This document shows positions 8,432 to 17,456 of a DNA stretch of 64,000 nucleotides, piece after piece. The stretch lies in the NCBI RefSeq assembly GCF_023715105.1, contig NZ_JAMBNO010000016.1, forward strand, positions 62,001 to 126,000, written 5' to 3'. The notes under the pieces are model-generated. The model ran no database searches. It was not told where the DNA came from and saw only the letters and a program-made list of their open reading frames with translations. Position 1 is the first letter of the stretch. Each line of letters opens with the position of its first letter. A program made the translations under genes and the position numbers. The stretch comes from Hydrogenophaga intermedia (GTDB lineage: Bacteria; Pseudomonadota; Gammaproteobacteria; Burkholderiales; Burkholderiaceae_C).

Positions 8432-9334
8432 TCAGGAATTGCGCGCCGCGGCGCTGCGCTGGATCGCTGCGTTGATCTCGGCGATCGAGCGCTCGATGGC
8501 GGCGTCGTCCAGGTCTTCGATGGTGGGGTCGGGCACGCCCGACTGGATGGTGGAGGCGAAGACGCCTTCCTCGATGTCGTCGGTGGACACGCGGGTGGTC
8601 TGGTACTCGTCGGCGGTTTCCCACTCCATGGCGAGCACGGTCACGTTGTCGCAACGCGCGCCGCCGCGGCGCAGCGCGGTTTCCACGAGTTCGGGAATGG
8701 CCTGCTCCAGCGGGCGCTCGGAGAGTTCGTGCACGATCTCGTCGTCCTCGACTGTGCCCCAGAGGCCGTCGGAGCACAGCAACACGCGGTCCCCCTGCAC
8801 CAGCTGCACCGGGCCCGACAGGTCGTAGACGGGTTTGGCTGGCGAGCCCAGGCAGGTGAACAGGATGTTACGGTTGATGTGCTCGGTGGTGCGTCCCAGG
8901 TGGGCCTGCTGCTCCATGTAGGAGTGGTCGCGCGTGCGGGTGAGCAGCTGGCCGTCGCGCACGATGTACAGGCGCGAGTCGCCGCAATGCACCCAGTGGA
9001 TGTGGCCACGCTCCATGATGGCCGCGACCAGCGTGGTGCGCGGCGTGTCGAGCATGCCCTTCTCGGCCGCGTAACGGATGATCTGGTGGTGAGCCGCCAT
9101 GAGCGCGCTCGAGAGGAACTCGGGCACCTCGCGCACGGTGGGGTTGGCGGCCTTCTGGAAGTAGGCGGAGAGCGTCTGCAGCGCGAGCTGGGCCGCCATG
9201 GCACCTTCGGGGTGGCCGCCCATGCCGTCGGCCAGCACGAACAGGCCGGACTCGCGCGTGTACGCGTAGCCCATGCGATCCTCGTTCCGCTCACGGCCCC
9301 CCTGGCGGCTGATCTGGTAGACCGAGAATTTCAT
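8432..9334 (-). CDS. PP2C-family Ser/Thr protein phosphatase
   Basis: 300 residues. This is a metal-dependent PPM/PP2C phosphatase domain over about residues 1-240. The metal-binding motifs are RNEDRMGYA, FVLADGMGGHPEGAMAA, WVHCGDSRLY, LLCSDGLWG and ARCDNVTVLAM. The C-terminal ~55 residues are acidic and probably disordered. No membrane segment is seen, so it is cytoplasmic. The ATG overlaps the stop of the preceding kinase gene (ATGA), so kinase and phosphatase are translationally coupled and presumably act on the same phosphoproteins. The substrates are not evident from the sequence. Confidence 0.92.
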   Translation of the reverse strand: MKFSVYQISRQGGRERNEDRMGYAYTRESGLFVLADGMGGHPEGAMAAQLALQTLSAYFQKAANPTVREVPEFLSSALMAAHHQIIRYAAEKGMLDTPRTTLVAAIMERGHIHWVHCGDSRLYIVRDGQLLTRTRDHSYMEQQAHLGRTTEHINRNILFTCLGSPAKPVYDLSGPVQLVQGDRVLLCSDGLWGTVEDDEIVHELSERPLEQAIPELVETALRRGGARCDNVTVLAMEWETADEYQTTRVSTDDIEEGVFASTIQSGVPDPTIEDLDDAAIERSIAEINAAIQRSAAARNS

Positions 9335-10341
9335 CGGAACTTGGTGCCGACGTCGGTGGATTTGCGCAGCAGCGACTTCTGCTTGTCAGAGACGATGTTG
9401 TCGAACTGCAGGCGCATCTTCTCGGCCACCGTGAGCTTGGTGTAGCTGCGCTCGGTCTCGCGGCTGAGCTCCTTCTGCAGCGCGAAGACGGATTGCGGGC
9501 GCGAGAGTGGGTCGAGGGACATGCACCATTCGACCACCTCGATGAGGTTGTCGGAGTACACGCCGCGCAAGCGCGACAACGCCAGCGACAGGCGGTCTTT
9601 TTCGAGGCGCTGGGGCGCGTCGTTCGGGGGGTAGCCCTGCATGCTGGCGTAAATGCAGGCGCCGATGGCGTAGATGTCGGTCCATGGGCCCATGGACGAA
9701 TCGCGCCGGTACATCTCGGGTGCGGCGAAGCCGGGCGTGTACATCGGGCGGATGAAGTTGCCTTCCTTGCTCAGCACCTCGCGCGCGGCGCCGAAGTCGA
9801 TCAGCACGGCGCGGTTGTCGTCGGTGATGAAGATGTTGGCCGGCTTGATGTCCAGGTGCAGCATCTTGTGCTGGTGCACGATGCGCAGCCCGCGCAGCAC
9901 CTCGTCATAGAGGGAGCGGATGGTCGATTCGCGGAACACCTTCTGCTTCTTGAGTTCGCGCGCGGTGATGATGAACTCCTGCAGGGACGAGCCCTCCAGG
10001 TAGTTCATGACCATGTAGACGGTCTCGTTCTCGCGGAAGAAGTTGAGCACGCTCACCACCGACTGGTGGGAGATCTGCGCGAGCGCACGGCCCTCTTCGA
10101 AGAAGCTCTTGAGGCCCAGGCGGTACAGCGACAGTTTTTCGGGCTGCACCTGCGGCAGCAACTCGCCGGGCGCGCGCGAGGCCAGCGATGAAGGGAGATA
10201 TTCCTTGACGGCAACCTGCTGGCCTTCGGTGTCGACGGCCAGATAGACCACACCGAAACCGCCGGCCGCGAGCTTGCGGACGATGCGGTAACCACCGATC
10301 ACGGTGTCGGGCGGCAAGGGTGCGGGTTTGACCTTTGACAT
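9331..10341 (-). CDS. Hanks-type serine/threonine protein kinase
   Basis: 336 residues. It is a eukaryote-like kinase with a Gly-rich loop (LAAGGFGVVYLA), the catalytic Lys in VAVKEYLP, the catalytic loop HLDIKPANIF, DFG (VLIDFGAAREV) and APE (FAAPEMY). The Arg usually preceding the catalytic Asp is Leu here (HLD rather than HRD), which suggests the kinase is not controlled by activation-loop phosphorylation. There is no transmembrane helix or PASTA repeat; about 60 C-terminal residues follow the kinase domain. It is the first gene of a five-gene minus-strand run and divergent from yicC across 59 bp, so the operon promoter should lie there. Confidence 0.93.
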   Translation of the reverse strand: MSKVKPAPLPPDTVIGGYRIVRKLAAGGFGVVYLAVDTEGQQVAVKEYLPSSLASRAPGELLPQVQPEKLSLYRLGLKSFFEEGRALAQISHQSVVSVLNFFRENETVYMVMNYLEGSSLQEFIITARELKKQKVFRESTIRSLYDEVLRGLRIVHQHKMLHLDIKPANIFITDDNRAVLIDFGAAREVLSKEGNFIRPMYTPGFAAPEMYRRDSSMGPWTDIYAIGACIYASMQGYPPNDAPQRLEKDRLSLALSRLRGVYSDNLIEVVEWCMSLDPLSRPQSVFALQKELSRETERSYTKLTVAEKMRLQFDNIVSDKQKSLLRKSTDVGTKFR

Positions 10342-10400
10342 AATTCGACCGGCTTCCGAAACGCCCCGTTTTGGACCACCACCACGACCGGCCCAGAGCG

Positions 10401-11312
10401 ATGGCAGTTTACAGCATGACCGGATACGCCACCGCCCAGCAAGGCGGTGCCGCCACGCCGGCCGCGGGCGATTCCAGCCCGTCCGTCGGGGTCGAAATCC
10501 GCGCCGTCAACAGCCGCTTTCTCGATCTGGCGTTCAAGCTGCCCGAAGAGCTGCGATCTGCCGAACCCGCCTTGCGTGAGTTGCTCACGCAGGCGCTCAA
10601 GCGCGGCAAGGTCGAGGTGCGGGCCTGGTTCGAGAACCGCCAGGACACCGCATCGCGCGCGCCGTCGAGCGCCGAACTGCAGCGTCTCATCGCCACCCAG
10701 GACGCGATCCACACGTGGCTGCCCCAGGCGCAGCCGTTGACGGTGGCGAACGTGATGGAACTCACGGTGCGGCAGCCGCGTTTGCCCGAGGACATGCAGG
10801 AACGCGTGGTCGATGTCACGCGGCACGCCATCGGCCAGCTCCTGGAGGCACGTGCGCGCGAGGGCACGCGCCTTGCGGCCACGCTGAGCGAACGCGTCGC
10901 GCAACTGCGCACGCTGGCCGCCGCGGCCGCACCACTCATACCGCAACTGGTCGCCCAGCAGCGCCAGCGCTTTCTGGACCGCTGGAACGAGGCGCTCGGC
11001 GCCGAGGGCGGCGCGGCACTCGCCAGCAGCGACATGGCGCGCGACCGCGCCCTGGCCGAGGCGACCGCCTTCGCCATCCGCATCGACGTTGCCGAGGAGC
11101 TGACCCGGCTCGCCTCGCACCTCGACGAAATCGATCGCCTGCTCTCGCGCGGCGGCGAAGTCGGCAAACGGCTCGATTTCCTGATCCAGGAACTGCATCG
11201 CGAAGCCAACACCCTGGGGTCCAAGTCCTCCAGCCTCGAGCTCACCCGCATTTCGGTCGACATGAAAGTGTTGATCGAGCAGATGCGCGAGCAAGTACAG
11301 AACCTTGAATGA
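10401..11312 (+). CDS. yicC: YicC-family endoribonuclease
   Basis: 303 residues. The N-terminal AVYSMTGYA is the YicC-family hallmark, and the C-terminal DUF1732 region ends with [20 protein letters not shown] and [21 protein letters not shown]. coli YicC is reported to act as an endoribonuclease on small RNAs. The start at 10401 places the signature at residue 2; in-frame codons further upstream would intrude into the divergent promoter region. The gene precedes gmk and rpoZ, the usual order in beta- and gammaproteobacteria. Confidence 0.92.
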   Translation: MAVYSMTGYATAQQGGAATPAAGDSSPSVGVEIRAVNSRFLDLAFKLPEELRSAEPALRELLTQALKRGKVEVRAWFENRQDTASRAPSSAELQRLIATQDAIHTWLPQAQPLTVANVMELTVRQPRLPEDMQERVVDVTRHAIGQLLEARAREGTRLAATLSERVAQLRTLAAAAAPLIPQLVAQQRQRFLDRWNEALGAEGGAALASSDMARDRALAEATAFAIRIDVAEELTRLASHLDEIDRLLSRGGEVGKRLDFLIQELHREANTLGSKSSSLELTRISVDMKVLIEQMREQVQNLE

Positions 11313-11319
11313 ACCGCTG

Positions 11320-11940
11320 ATGGATTACCCCGGCAACCTGTTCGTCGTCGCCGCCCCCAGCGGGGCTGGCAAATCCAGCCTCGTGAAGGCACTCATGGAG
11401 CTCGACGCGCGCGTTCAGCCCTCCATCTCGCACACCACACGCCCGCCCCGCGGCCAGGAGGTGCACGGCCGCGAGTACTACTTCGTGAGCCAGGACACCT
11501 TCGACCAGATGGTGTTGCAGGGCGCCTTCGTCGAGTGGGCGCAGGTGCACGGCAACCGCTACGGCACCTCCAAGCTGGCGCTGGAGCAGCGCATCAAGCA
11601 GGGCGCCGATGTGGTGCTGGAGATCGACTACCAGGGTGCCATCCAGGTCAAGCGCATCTTTCCGAACGCGGTGCTGGTCTTCATCCTGCCGCCAAGCTGG
11701 GAGGAGTTGCGCTCGCGCCTGGAGCGACGTGCCGAGGACAGCGCGGAGGTGATCGAGGTGAGGCTACAAAACGCGGCCACCGAGATGGCGCACGCCAAGG
11801 ATTTCGACTTCGTTATAATCAACGAGTTATTCGAACGGGCCTTGTTCGACCTCAAGGCCATCGTTCACGCGCAGCGCCTGAAGTACGCGGCCCAGCGCAA
11901 TGCCCGCGGCGACACCTTCCGGGCACTCAACATTTCCTGA
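11320..11940 (+). CDS. gmk: Guanylate kinase
   Basis: 206 residues. It phosphorylates GMP to GDP. The P-loop is [18 protein letters not shown] near the N-terminus; the GMP-binding segments [20 protein letters not shown] and VLEIDYQGA are present. The start chosen is ATG at 11320, 7 bp after yicC; a TTG at 11305 overlapping yicC would add five residues and cannot be excluded. It lies in the yicC-gmk-rpoZ-spoT run, which joins nucleotide supply with (p)ppGpp metabolism. Very sure of function. Confidence 0.96.
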   Translation: MDYPGNLFVVAAPSGAGKSSLVKALMELDARVQPSISHTTRPPRGQEVHGREYYFVSQDTFDQMVLQGAFVEWAQVHGNRYGTSKLALEQRIKQGADVVLEIDYQGAIQVKRIFPNAVLVFILPPSWEELRSRLERRAEDSAEVIEVRLQNAATEMAHAKDFDFVIINELFERALFDLKAIVHAQRLKYAAQRNARGDTFRALNIS

Positions 11941-11955
11941 TCGTTTGGAGCCCAC

Positions 11956-12159
11956 ATGGCACGCATCACCGTCGAAGACTGCCTGGAAAAGATTCCCAAC
12001 CGCTTCCAGCTCGTGCTCGCTGCCACCTACCGTGCGCGCATGCTCAGCCAGGGCCACGCCCCCAAGATCGAGAGCAAGAACAAGCCCGGCGTGACCGCGT
12101 TGCGCGAGATCGCCGAGGGCAAGGTCGGGCTCGAAATGCTCAAAAAAGTGCCGATCTGA
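11956..12159 (+). CDS. rpoZ: RNA polymerase omega subunit
   Basis: 67-residue omega subunit, which assists RNA polymerase assembly and forms part of a (p)ppGpp site in proteobacteria. The N-terminal [20 protein letters not shown] and the segment [12 protein letters not shown] are characteristic. It begins 15 bp after gmk with GGAG ahead of the ATG and is followed by an intrinsic terminator before spoT. Confidence 0.97.
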   Translation: MARITVEDCLEKIPNRFQLVLAATYRARMLSQGHAPKIESKNKPGVTALREIAEGKVGLEMLKKVPI

Positions 12160-12179
12160 GGCGCTTCCCGCTCCCTTGC

Positions 12180-12213
12180 AAAGGCACCCACCGCGGTGCC
12201 TTTGTGCTTTTCT
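12180..12213 (+). terminator. Intrinsic terminator after rpoZ
   Basis: The stem AAAGGCACC / GGTGCCTTT (9 bp, loop CACCGC) is followed by a T-rich tail (GTGCTTTTC). It lies 20 bp downstream of the rpoZ stop, so spoT is likely expressed partly from its own promoter. Confidence 0.8.
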
Positions 12214-12295
12214 GGTCAGCACATTCCTGCGCCCTGCCCATGGCCTAGGCAGGCCGCTCAAGGCAGCTTGCACCCCATCGCGCTACAGTTGCACG

Positions 12296-14557
12296 ATGAT
12301 GTCCACCACCGAAGGCCCCGTGGCGACCCCGGCGCAAGACGCGGCCAGCGCTGCTGCGAGCGCCGCCGCGGCCAGCTTTGCCTCACTGCTGGGCAAGCTC
12401 GATTACCTCGGCGCCGGTGACATCGAGAACATCCGCCAGGCCTACCGCTTTGCCGACGAGGCCCACCTGGGCCAGCTGCGCAAAAACGGTGACCCCTACA
12501 TCACCCACCCGATCGCGGTTGCCGCCCAGTGCGCGGAATGGAAGCTCGACGCGCAGGCGCTGATGGCCGCGCTCATGCACGACGCGATCGAGGACTGCGG
12601 CGTGACCAAGCAGGAGCTGGTGGAGCGCTTCGGCGCGCCGGTGGCCGAACTGGTCGACGGCCTCACCAAGCTGGAGAAGCTGGAATTCACCTCGCGCGAG
12701 CAGAACCAGGCGGAATCGTTTCGCAAGATGCTGCTGGCCATGGCCAAGGATGTGCGCGTCATCCTCATCAAGCTGGCCGACCGCACCCACAACATGCGCA
12801 CCATGGGCGACATGCCGCGCAGCAAGTGGCACCGCATCAGCAGCGAGACCCTGGAGATCTACGCCCCCATCGCGCACCGCCTGGGCCTGAACTTCACCTA
12901 CCGCGAACTGCAGGACCTGGCCTTCCGCTTCCTGAACCCCTGGCGCTATGAGGTGTTGTCGAAGGCGCTGGATCGCGCCCGCGGCCGGCGCAGGGACCTG
13001 ATCGCACGCGTGCAGCGCGAGGTGGAGGACGTGTTCGGCCGCCACGGCATGTCCGTGCGCATCCTGGGGCGCGAGAAGACGCTGTATTCCGTCTACCGCA
13101 AGATGGACAGCAAGCACCTGTCGTTCGCCCAGGTCACCGACATCTACGGTTTTCGCATCGTCGTGCCCGAGCTAACCGATTGCTACACCGCACTCGGGCT
13201 GCTGCACCAGCTCTACAAGCCCTTGCCGGGCAAGTTCCGCGACTACGTCGCCATCCCCAAGCTCAACGGCTACCAGTCGCTGCACACCACGCTCGTGGGC
13301 CCGTTCGGCACCAACATCGAGTTCCAGGTGCGCACGCACAGCATGGACGTGGTCGCCGAATCGGGCGTGGCCGCGCACTGGCTCTACAAGGCCAACGAGC
13401 CAGGCAGCGAGACCTCGCAACGCCTGGGCACGCAATGGCTGCAGTCGTTGCTGGACATCCAGCAGGAAACGCACGACGCCAGCGAGTTCTGGGACCACAT
13501 CAAGATCGACCTCTTCCCCGACGCGGTCTATGTGTTCACACCCAAGAGCAAGATCCTGGCGTTGCCACGTGGCGCCACGGTGGTGGACTTCGCCTACGCC
13601 ATCCACAGCGATGTCGGCCACCGCACGGTGGGCGGGCGCATCAACGGCGAGCAACGCCCGTTGCGATCGGAGCTGGCCAATGGCGATGTGGTGGAGGTGA
13701 TCACGGACGACAAGGCCGAACCGAACCCGGCTTGGTTGTCGTTTGTGAAGACCGGGCGCGCGCGATCGAAGATCCGCCACCACCTCAAGGCCGCGGCACA
13801 AGAGAAATCGCTGGAACTGGGCGAGCGCATGCTGCGCCAGGCGCTGCGCTCCGAAGGCATCGCCCAACTGCCGGAAGAAACCGGCGAGTGGGCCGGCGTG
13901 TGGGACAAGCTGCTGCGCTTCACCGGCAACAAGAACCGCGCCGAGTTGTTGTCGGACATCGGCATGGGCAAACGCATCGCCAGCATGGTGGGCAAGAAGC
14001 TCGCCGTGCTGCTGGCCGAAACCGGGCTCAAGCCCGACGCCCTGCTCATCAGCCGCGAACGCTACGACACAGGGCGCGAAGAGACCGTGTCGCAAAGCGT
14101 CACGCTCGATGGCAGTGAAGGCCTCTCGGTGCAGTACGCGCCGTGCTGCAAGCCCATCCCCGGTGACCGCATCGTCGGCTACCTGGGCCGTGGCGAGGCG
14201 CTGGTAGTGCACGCCGAAGACTGCCCGACGGCGCGCCGCCTGCGCGGCCGCGACGCCGAGCGCTTCATCGAAGTGGAATGGGCCGAAGAGCCGGTGCGCT
14301 CCTTCGACACCACCGTTCTGGTGACGGTGACCAACGGCAAGGGCGTGCTGGCGCGCGTGGCCTCGGCCATTGCCGCGGTGGAGGCCGACATCACCCATGT
14401 CGACATGGGCGACGAGCCGGCACAGACCGCTACCGACATCCGCTTCTCGGTCGCGGTGCGCGACCGTCAGCACCTGGCCGATGTGCTGCGCAGCCTCAAG
14501 CGCACGCCGTCGGTGCTCAAGGCACAGCGCTTCAAGAGCACACCCAAGGCGGGTTGA
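12296..14557 (+). CDS. spoT: Bifunctional (p)ppGpp synthetase/hydrolase (SpoT/Rsh)
   Basis: 753 residues. It makes and degrades the stringent-response alarmone. Domain order: HD hydrolase domain (~50-200, with metal-binding ALMHDAIEDCG), RelA/SpoT synthetase domain (~255-370, with YGFRIVVPELTDCYTALGLLH and GYQSLHTTLVGPFG), TGS (~400-460, VYVFTPKSKILALPRGATVV), helical/zinc-finger region (CCKPIPGDRIVGYLGRG) and a C-terminal ACT domain. HD and synthetase motifs both look intact. An Ala-rich N-terminal extension of ~40 residues precedes the HD domain. Start MMSTTEG at 12296. It converges directly on greB with no gap. Confidence 0.95.
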   Translation: MMSTTEGPVATPAQDAASAAASAAAASFASLLGKLDYLGAGDIENIRQAYRFADEAHLGQLRKNGDPYITHPIAVAAQCAEWKLDAQALMAALMHDAIEDCGVTKQELVERFGAPVAELVDGLTKLEKLEFTSREQNQAESFRKMLLAMAKDVRVILIKLADRTHNMRTMGDMPRSKWHRISSETLEIYAPIAHRLGLNFTYRELQDLAFRFLNPWRYEVLSKALDRARGRRRDLIARVQREVEDVFGRHGMSVRILGREKTLYSVYRKMDSKHLSFAQVTDIYGFRIVVPELTDCYTALGLLHQLYKPLPGKFRDYVAIPKLNGYQSLHTTLVGPFGTNIEFQVRTHSMDVVAESGVAAHWLYKANEPGSETSQRLGTQWLQSLLDIQQETHDASEFWDHIKIDLFPDAVYVFTPKSKILALPRGATVVDFAYAIHSDVGHRTVGGRINGEQRPLRSELANGDVVEVITDDKAEPNPAWLSFVKTGRARSKIRHHLKAAAQEKSLELGERMLRQALRSEGIAQLPEETGEWAGVWDKLLRFTGNKNRAELLSDIGMGKRIASMVGKKLAVLLAETGLKPDALLISRERYDTGREETVSQSVTLDGSEGLSVQYAPCCKPIPGDRIVGYLGRGEALVVHAEDCPTARRLRGRDAERFIEVEWAEEPVRSFDTTVLVTVTNGKGVLARVASAIAAVEADITHVDMGDEPAQTATDIRFSVAVRDRQHLADVLRSLKRTPSVLKAQRFKSTPKAG

Positions 14558-15115
14558 TCAGGCGCCCGGCGCCGGGTAGCTGACCGCCAGCACTTCCAGC
14601 TCCTGCGTGCCGCCGGGCACGGCCAGCTTCACCACGTCGCCCACGCGCGCCTTGAGCAAGGCGCGCGCCACCGGCGCAACCCAACTCACCTGCCCTTGCG
14701 TGCTGTCGGCTTCGTCGGTACCCAGGATGGTGATGGTGGTCTCGCGCCCGGACTCGTCGGCGTAGGTCACGGTGGCACCGAAGAAGACCTGGTCGCCGCC
14801 GTGGTGCAGCGACGGATCGACCACCTCGGCGATTTCCAGCCTCTTGGTGAGAAAGCGGATGCGGCGATCAATCTCGCGCAGGCGCTTCTTGCCGTAGAGG
14901 TAGTCGCCGTTCTCGGAGCGGTCGCCGTTCTTGGCCGCCCAATGCACCGCCTCCACGACCTTGGGGCGCTCCTCGTCCATGAGCACCATCAACTCGCGGC
15001 GCAGACGCTCATAGCCGGCACGCGTGATGTAGTTCTTGCCGCCGGGCACGACGCTCGCGACGCCGTCTTCGGCGTCATCGTCTGCGTCGGTCTCGCGGGT
15101 GAAAGCCTTGCTCAT
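14558..15115 (-). CDS. greB: Transcription elongation factor GreB
   Basis: 185 residues. GreB stimulates cleavage of backtracked RNA by RNA polymerase. The N-terminal coiled coil contains YITRAGYERLRRELMVLMDE and NGDRSENGDYLYGKKRLREI, the latter including the acidic tip (D and E) that works in the secondary channel. The C-terminal FKBP-like domain begins near VVDPSLHHGGDQVFFGATV. The YLYGKKRLREIDRR signature separates GreB from GreA. The start MSKAFTRETD at 15115 is chosen; the N-terminal ~25 residues are acidic and extra relative to E. coli. A strong terminator upstream insulates it from the tRNA genes. Confidence 0.94.
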   Translation of the reverse strand: MSKAFTRETDADDDAEDGVASVVPGGKNYITRAGYERLRRELMVLMDEERPKVVEAVHWAAKNGDRSENGDYLYGKKRLREIDRRIRFLTKRLEIAEVVDPSLHHGGDQVFFGATVTYADESGRETTITILGTDEADSTQGQVSWVAPVARALLKARVGDVVKLAVPGGTQELEVLAVSYPAPGA

Positions 15116-15138
15116 GGTGTGCGCACGACGTGAAAGAA

Positions 15139-15172
15139 AAAAGCCTGCAGTGCGTTGGCACTGCAGGCTTTT
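15139..15172 (-). terminator. Intrinsic terminator downstream of the tRNA pair
   Basis: A 15-bp perfect stem (AAAAGCCTGCAGTGC / GCACTGCAGGCTTTT, loop GTTG) is flanked by A and T runs. Read on the minus strand it ends the tRNA-Ile/Met-tRNA-Arg transcript before greB. It is symmetrical and could work in both directions. Confidence 0.9.
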
Positions 15173-15177
15173 CATTG

Positions 15178-15254
15178 TGGCGCGGCTGGCAGGATTCGAA
15201 CCCACGACCCCTTGGTTCGTAGCCAAGTACTCTATCCAACTGAGCTACAGCCGC
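15178..15254 (-). tRNA. tRNA-Arg (anticodon ACG)
   Basis: 77 nt including CCA. The acceptor GCGGCTG pairs with CAGCCGC. The anticodon loop CTACGAA between CTTGG and CCAAG gives ACG (wobble inosine expected). The T-arm is GTGGGTTCGAATCCTGC. Transcribed after the CAT tRNA, 27 nt upstream. Confidence 0.96.
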
Positions 15255-15281
15255 GAAGCCATGTAGTATAGCAGGAAATTT

Positions 15282-15358
15282 TGGTAGGCCGTGTTGGGCT
15301 TGAACCAACGACCAAAGGATTATGAGTCCTCTGCTCTGACCAACTGAGCTAACGGCCC
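15282..15358 (-). tRNA. tRNA with CAT anticodon, probably tRNA-Ile2 (otherwise elongator tRNA-Met)
   Basis: 77 nt with encoded CCA. The anticodon loop is CTCATAA, anticodon CAT. The acceptor GGGCCGT pairs with ACGGCCT, leaving a G1:U72 wobble. The variable loop and T-arm (TTGGTCGTTGGTTCAAGCCC) resemble E. coli tRNA-Ile2, in which TilS converts C34 to lysidine, more than elongator tRNA-Met, whose T-loop reads TTCGAAT. Automatic tools usually label such genes Met. The identity choice is inference from loop similarity. Confidence 0.85.
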
Positions 15359-15396
15359 GCGGGCGGGATTGTAGGTGGGGGCGTGAAGCGCTCGCG

Positions 15397-16407
15397 CTAT
15401 TTGGTGTGGCTCAGCGCGTTGCTCACGAGCTTGGCGGTCACGTCCACGATCTGGATCATGCGGTCGTAGGGCATGCGTTGCGGGCCGATCACGCCCAGCG
15501 TGCCGACCACCTGGCCATCCACCTCGTAGGGGGCGGTGACGACGGACAGGTCCTCGAAAGGCACGACCTGGCTTTCACCGCCGATGTAGATGCGCACACC
15601 ATCGGCCTGGGTGGACACGTCGAGCAGGCGCACCAACTTCGTCTTCTGCTCGAACAGGTCGAAGAGACGGCGCAGGTTGCCCAGGTCGCTGCTGAATTCG
15701 CTGACCGACAGCAGGTTTCGCTCACCCGCCACCACCACCTCGTCCTGCTCGGCGGGCTGTGCGCCGATGTCCACCGCCTGCTTCATCAGGTCGGCGATCT
15801 CGCCGCGCAGGGCTTCGAGCTCGGTCTTCAAGCGCTCGCGCACAGCCTCGATGGTGAGGCCGGCGTAGTGGGCATTGAGGAAGTTGGCCGCCTCCACCAG
15901 TTGCGACTGTGTGAAGTTCGCCTGCGTATGGATGATGCGGTTCTGCACCTCACCGTCGGGCGAGACGATGATGACCAGCACACGGTGGTCCGACAGGCTC
16001 AGGAACTCGATGTGGCGGAACACCGAGGCACGCCGCGGCGCCATGACCACCCCGACGAACTGGGACAGGCTGGAGAGCAGGTGCGCTGCCTGGCTGATCA
16101 CGCGCTGCGGCGATTCGATGCCCGGCGCCCCGATGGCCGAGACGGGCGGCAGCTCTTCACGCCGCACGGTCAGCATCGTGTCCACGAACAGGCGGTAGCC
16201 ACGCGCCGTGGGCACGCGCCCGGCCGAGGTGTGCGGGCTGGCGATCAGGCCGAGCTCCTCGAGGTCGCTCATCACGTTGCGGATGGTCGCTGGCGACAGA
16301 TCCAGCCCGGCGGCGCGCGCCAGTGTGCGCGAGCCCACGGGTTGGCCGTCGGCGATGTAGCGTTCCACCAGCGCCTTGAGCAACAGCTTCGAGCGATCGT
16401 CCAGCAT
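15397..16407 (-). CDS. hrcA: Heat-inducible transcription repressor HrcA
   Basis: 336 residues. HrcA binds CIRCE operators and represses chaperone genes, with GroE modulating its activity. The N-terminal winged helix is visible in [20 protein letters not shown] and [18 protein letters not shown]. The central GAF-like region and C-terminal [19 protein letters not shown] follow. The start [13 protein letters not shown] at 16407 fits the family. A perfect CIRCE lies in front of rpoH at 55288-55314 in this same window, so rpoH is a probable target. No CIRCE is visible upstream of hrcA itself. It is divergent from nadK across 91 bp. Confidence 0.95.
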   Translation of the reverse strand: MLDDRSKLLLKALVERYIADGQPVGSRTLARAAGLDLSPATIRNVMSDLEELGLIASPHTSAGRVPTARGYRLFVDTMLTVRREELPPVSAIGAPGIESPQRVISQAAHLLSSLSQFVGVVMAPRRASVFRHIEFLSLSDHRVLVIIVSPDGEVQNRIIHTQANFTQSQLVEAANFLNAHYAGLTIEAVRERLKTELEALRGEIADLMKQAVDIGAQPAEQDEVVVAGERNLLSVSEFSSDLGNLRRLFDLFEQKTKLVRLLDVSTQADGVRIYIGGESQVVPFEDLSVVTAPYEVDGQVVGTLGVIGPQRMPYDRMIQIVDVTAKLVSNALSHTK

Positions 16408-16498
16408 GCAAACGATTCTACGGAAGGGCTTCGATGCGGGGTGAGAAACCAAAGGTCGAGCAGGGCCACGGGCGGTGGCCCTATGTTGTAATTTGCGC

Positions 16499-17416
16499 AT
16501 GAATGCCCCGCTCGATCCCCGCGCCACTGCGCCCGTGGCCCAACGCCCACTGCGCTTCGCGCATGTGGTGATCGTCGGCAAGTACCAGGCGCCGGGCGCG
16601 CGCCATGTGGTGGAGGAGATCGCGCAGTTCCTGCTGTCCGAGGGCTGCGAGGTGTCGCTGGAGCACCAGACCGCCCTGAACACCGGCCTGACCGACCACC
16701 CCAGCCTCGATGTCGCGGCCATTCCCTGCAGCGCTCAGCTCGCGCTGGTGGTGGGGGGCGACGGCACACTGCTGGGCATCGGGCGCCAGATGGCGCGCCA
16801 CGGGGTGCCGCTGGTGGGCGTGAACCAGGGCCGCCTGGGCTTCATCACCGACATCCCGTTCGACGAGTACCGCGACGCCCTTCGGCCCATCCTGCATGGC
16901 GAGTACCAGGAAGAATCGCGCAGCCTCATGGCAGCCAGCGTGTGGCGCGACGGCCGGTGCGTGTTCGAAGCCACCGCGCTCAACGACGTGGTGGTCAACC
17001 GCGGTGCGGTGGCCAGCATGATCGAGCTGCGGGTGGAGATCGACGGCCGCTTCGTTGCCAACCAGCGCGCCGACGGCCTGATCATCGCGTCACCCACGGG
17101 GTCCACCGCTTACGCCCTGTCTGCCGGCGGGCCGCTGCTGCACCCCGACATCGGTGGCTGGGTGATGGTGCCGATCGCGCCGCACACGCTGTCCAACCGG
17201 CCGGTGGTGCTGCCCTCGCACAGCGAGATCGCGATGGAGATCGTCGCCGGGCGCGACGCCAGCGCGAGCTTCGACATGCAATCCTTCGCAAGCCTGCTGC
17301 ACGGGGACCGCATCGTCGTGCGCCGCTCGGAGCATTCGCTGCGCCTGCTCCACCCCGTGGGCTGGAACTACTTCGACACGTTGCGGCGAAAGCTCCATTG
17401 GAACGAAGGGGCCTGA
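16499..17416 (+). CDS. nadK: NAD kinase
   Basis: 305 residues. It phosphorylates NAD to NADP. The signatures are [15 protein letters not shown], the catalytic GGDG turn, [17 protein letters not shown], and the Gly-rich [20 protein letters not shown]. The start [12 protein letters not shown] at 16499 is preferred. The upstream divergent region shared with hrcA contains an AGGGCCAC/GTGGCCCT hairpin (16462-16482) and a TATGTT/TAAT-rich segment that could hold the promoter. The nadK-recN order behind hrcA is common in proteobacteria. Very sure. Confidence 0.96.
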   Translation: MNAPLDPRATAPVAQRPLRFAHVVIVGKYQAPGARHVVEEIAQFLLSEGCEVSLEHQTALNTGLTDHPSLDVAAIPCSAQLALVVGGDGTLLGIGRQMARHGVPLVGVNQGRLGFITDIPFDEYRDALRPILHGEYQEESRSLMAASVWRDGRCVFEATALNDVVVNRGAVASMIELRVEIDGRFVANQRADGLIIASPTGSTAYALSAGGPLLHPDIGGWVMVPIAPHTLSNRPVVLPSHSEIAMEIVAGRDASASFDMQSFASLLHGDRIVVRRSEHSLRLLHPVGWNYFDTLRRKLHWNEGA

Positions 17417-17456
17417 GCGGCCGGCGACAATTGCGCTTCATTTCCTGCGCCCTGCC

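Noticed and set aside
7418-9445. 675-residue open frame opposite rph and the PP2C gene
   Set aside because: Antisense to genes with conserved motifs; composition typical of third-position G+C shadow frames. No family resemblance.
16462-16482. Hairpin between hrcA and nadK as a CIRCE variant
   Set aside because: The arms AGGGCCAC/GTGGCCCT do not match the TTAGCACTC/GAGTGCTAA consensus.
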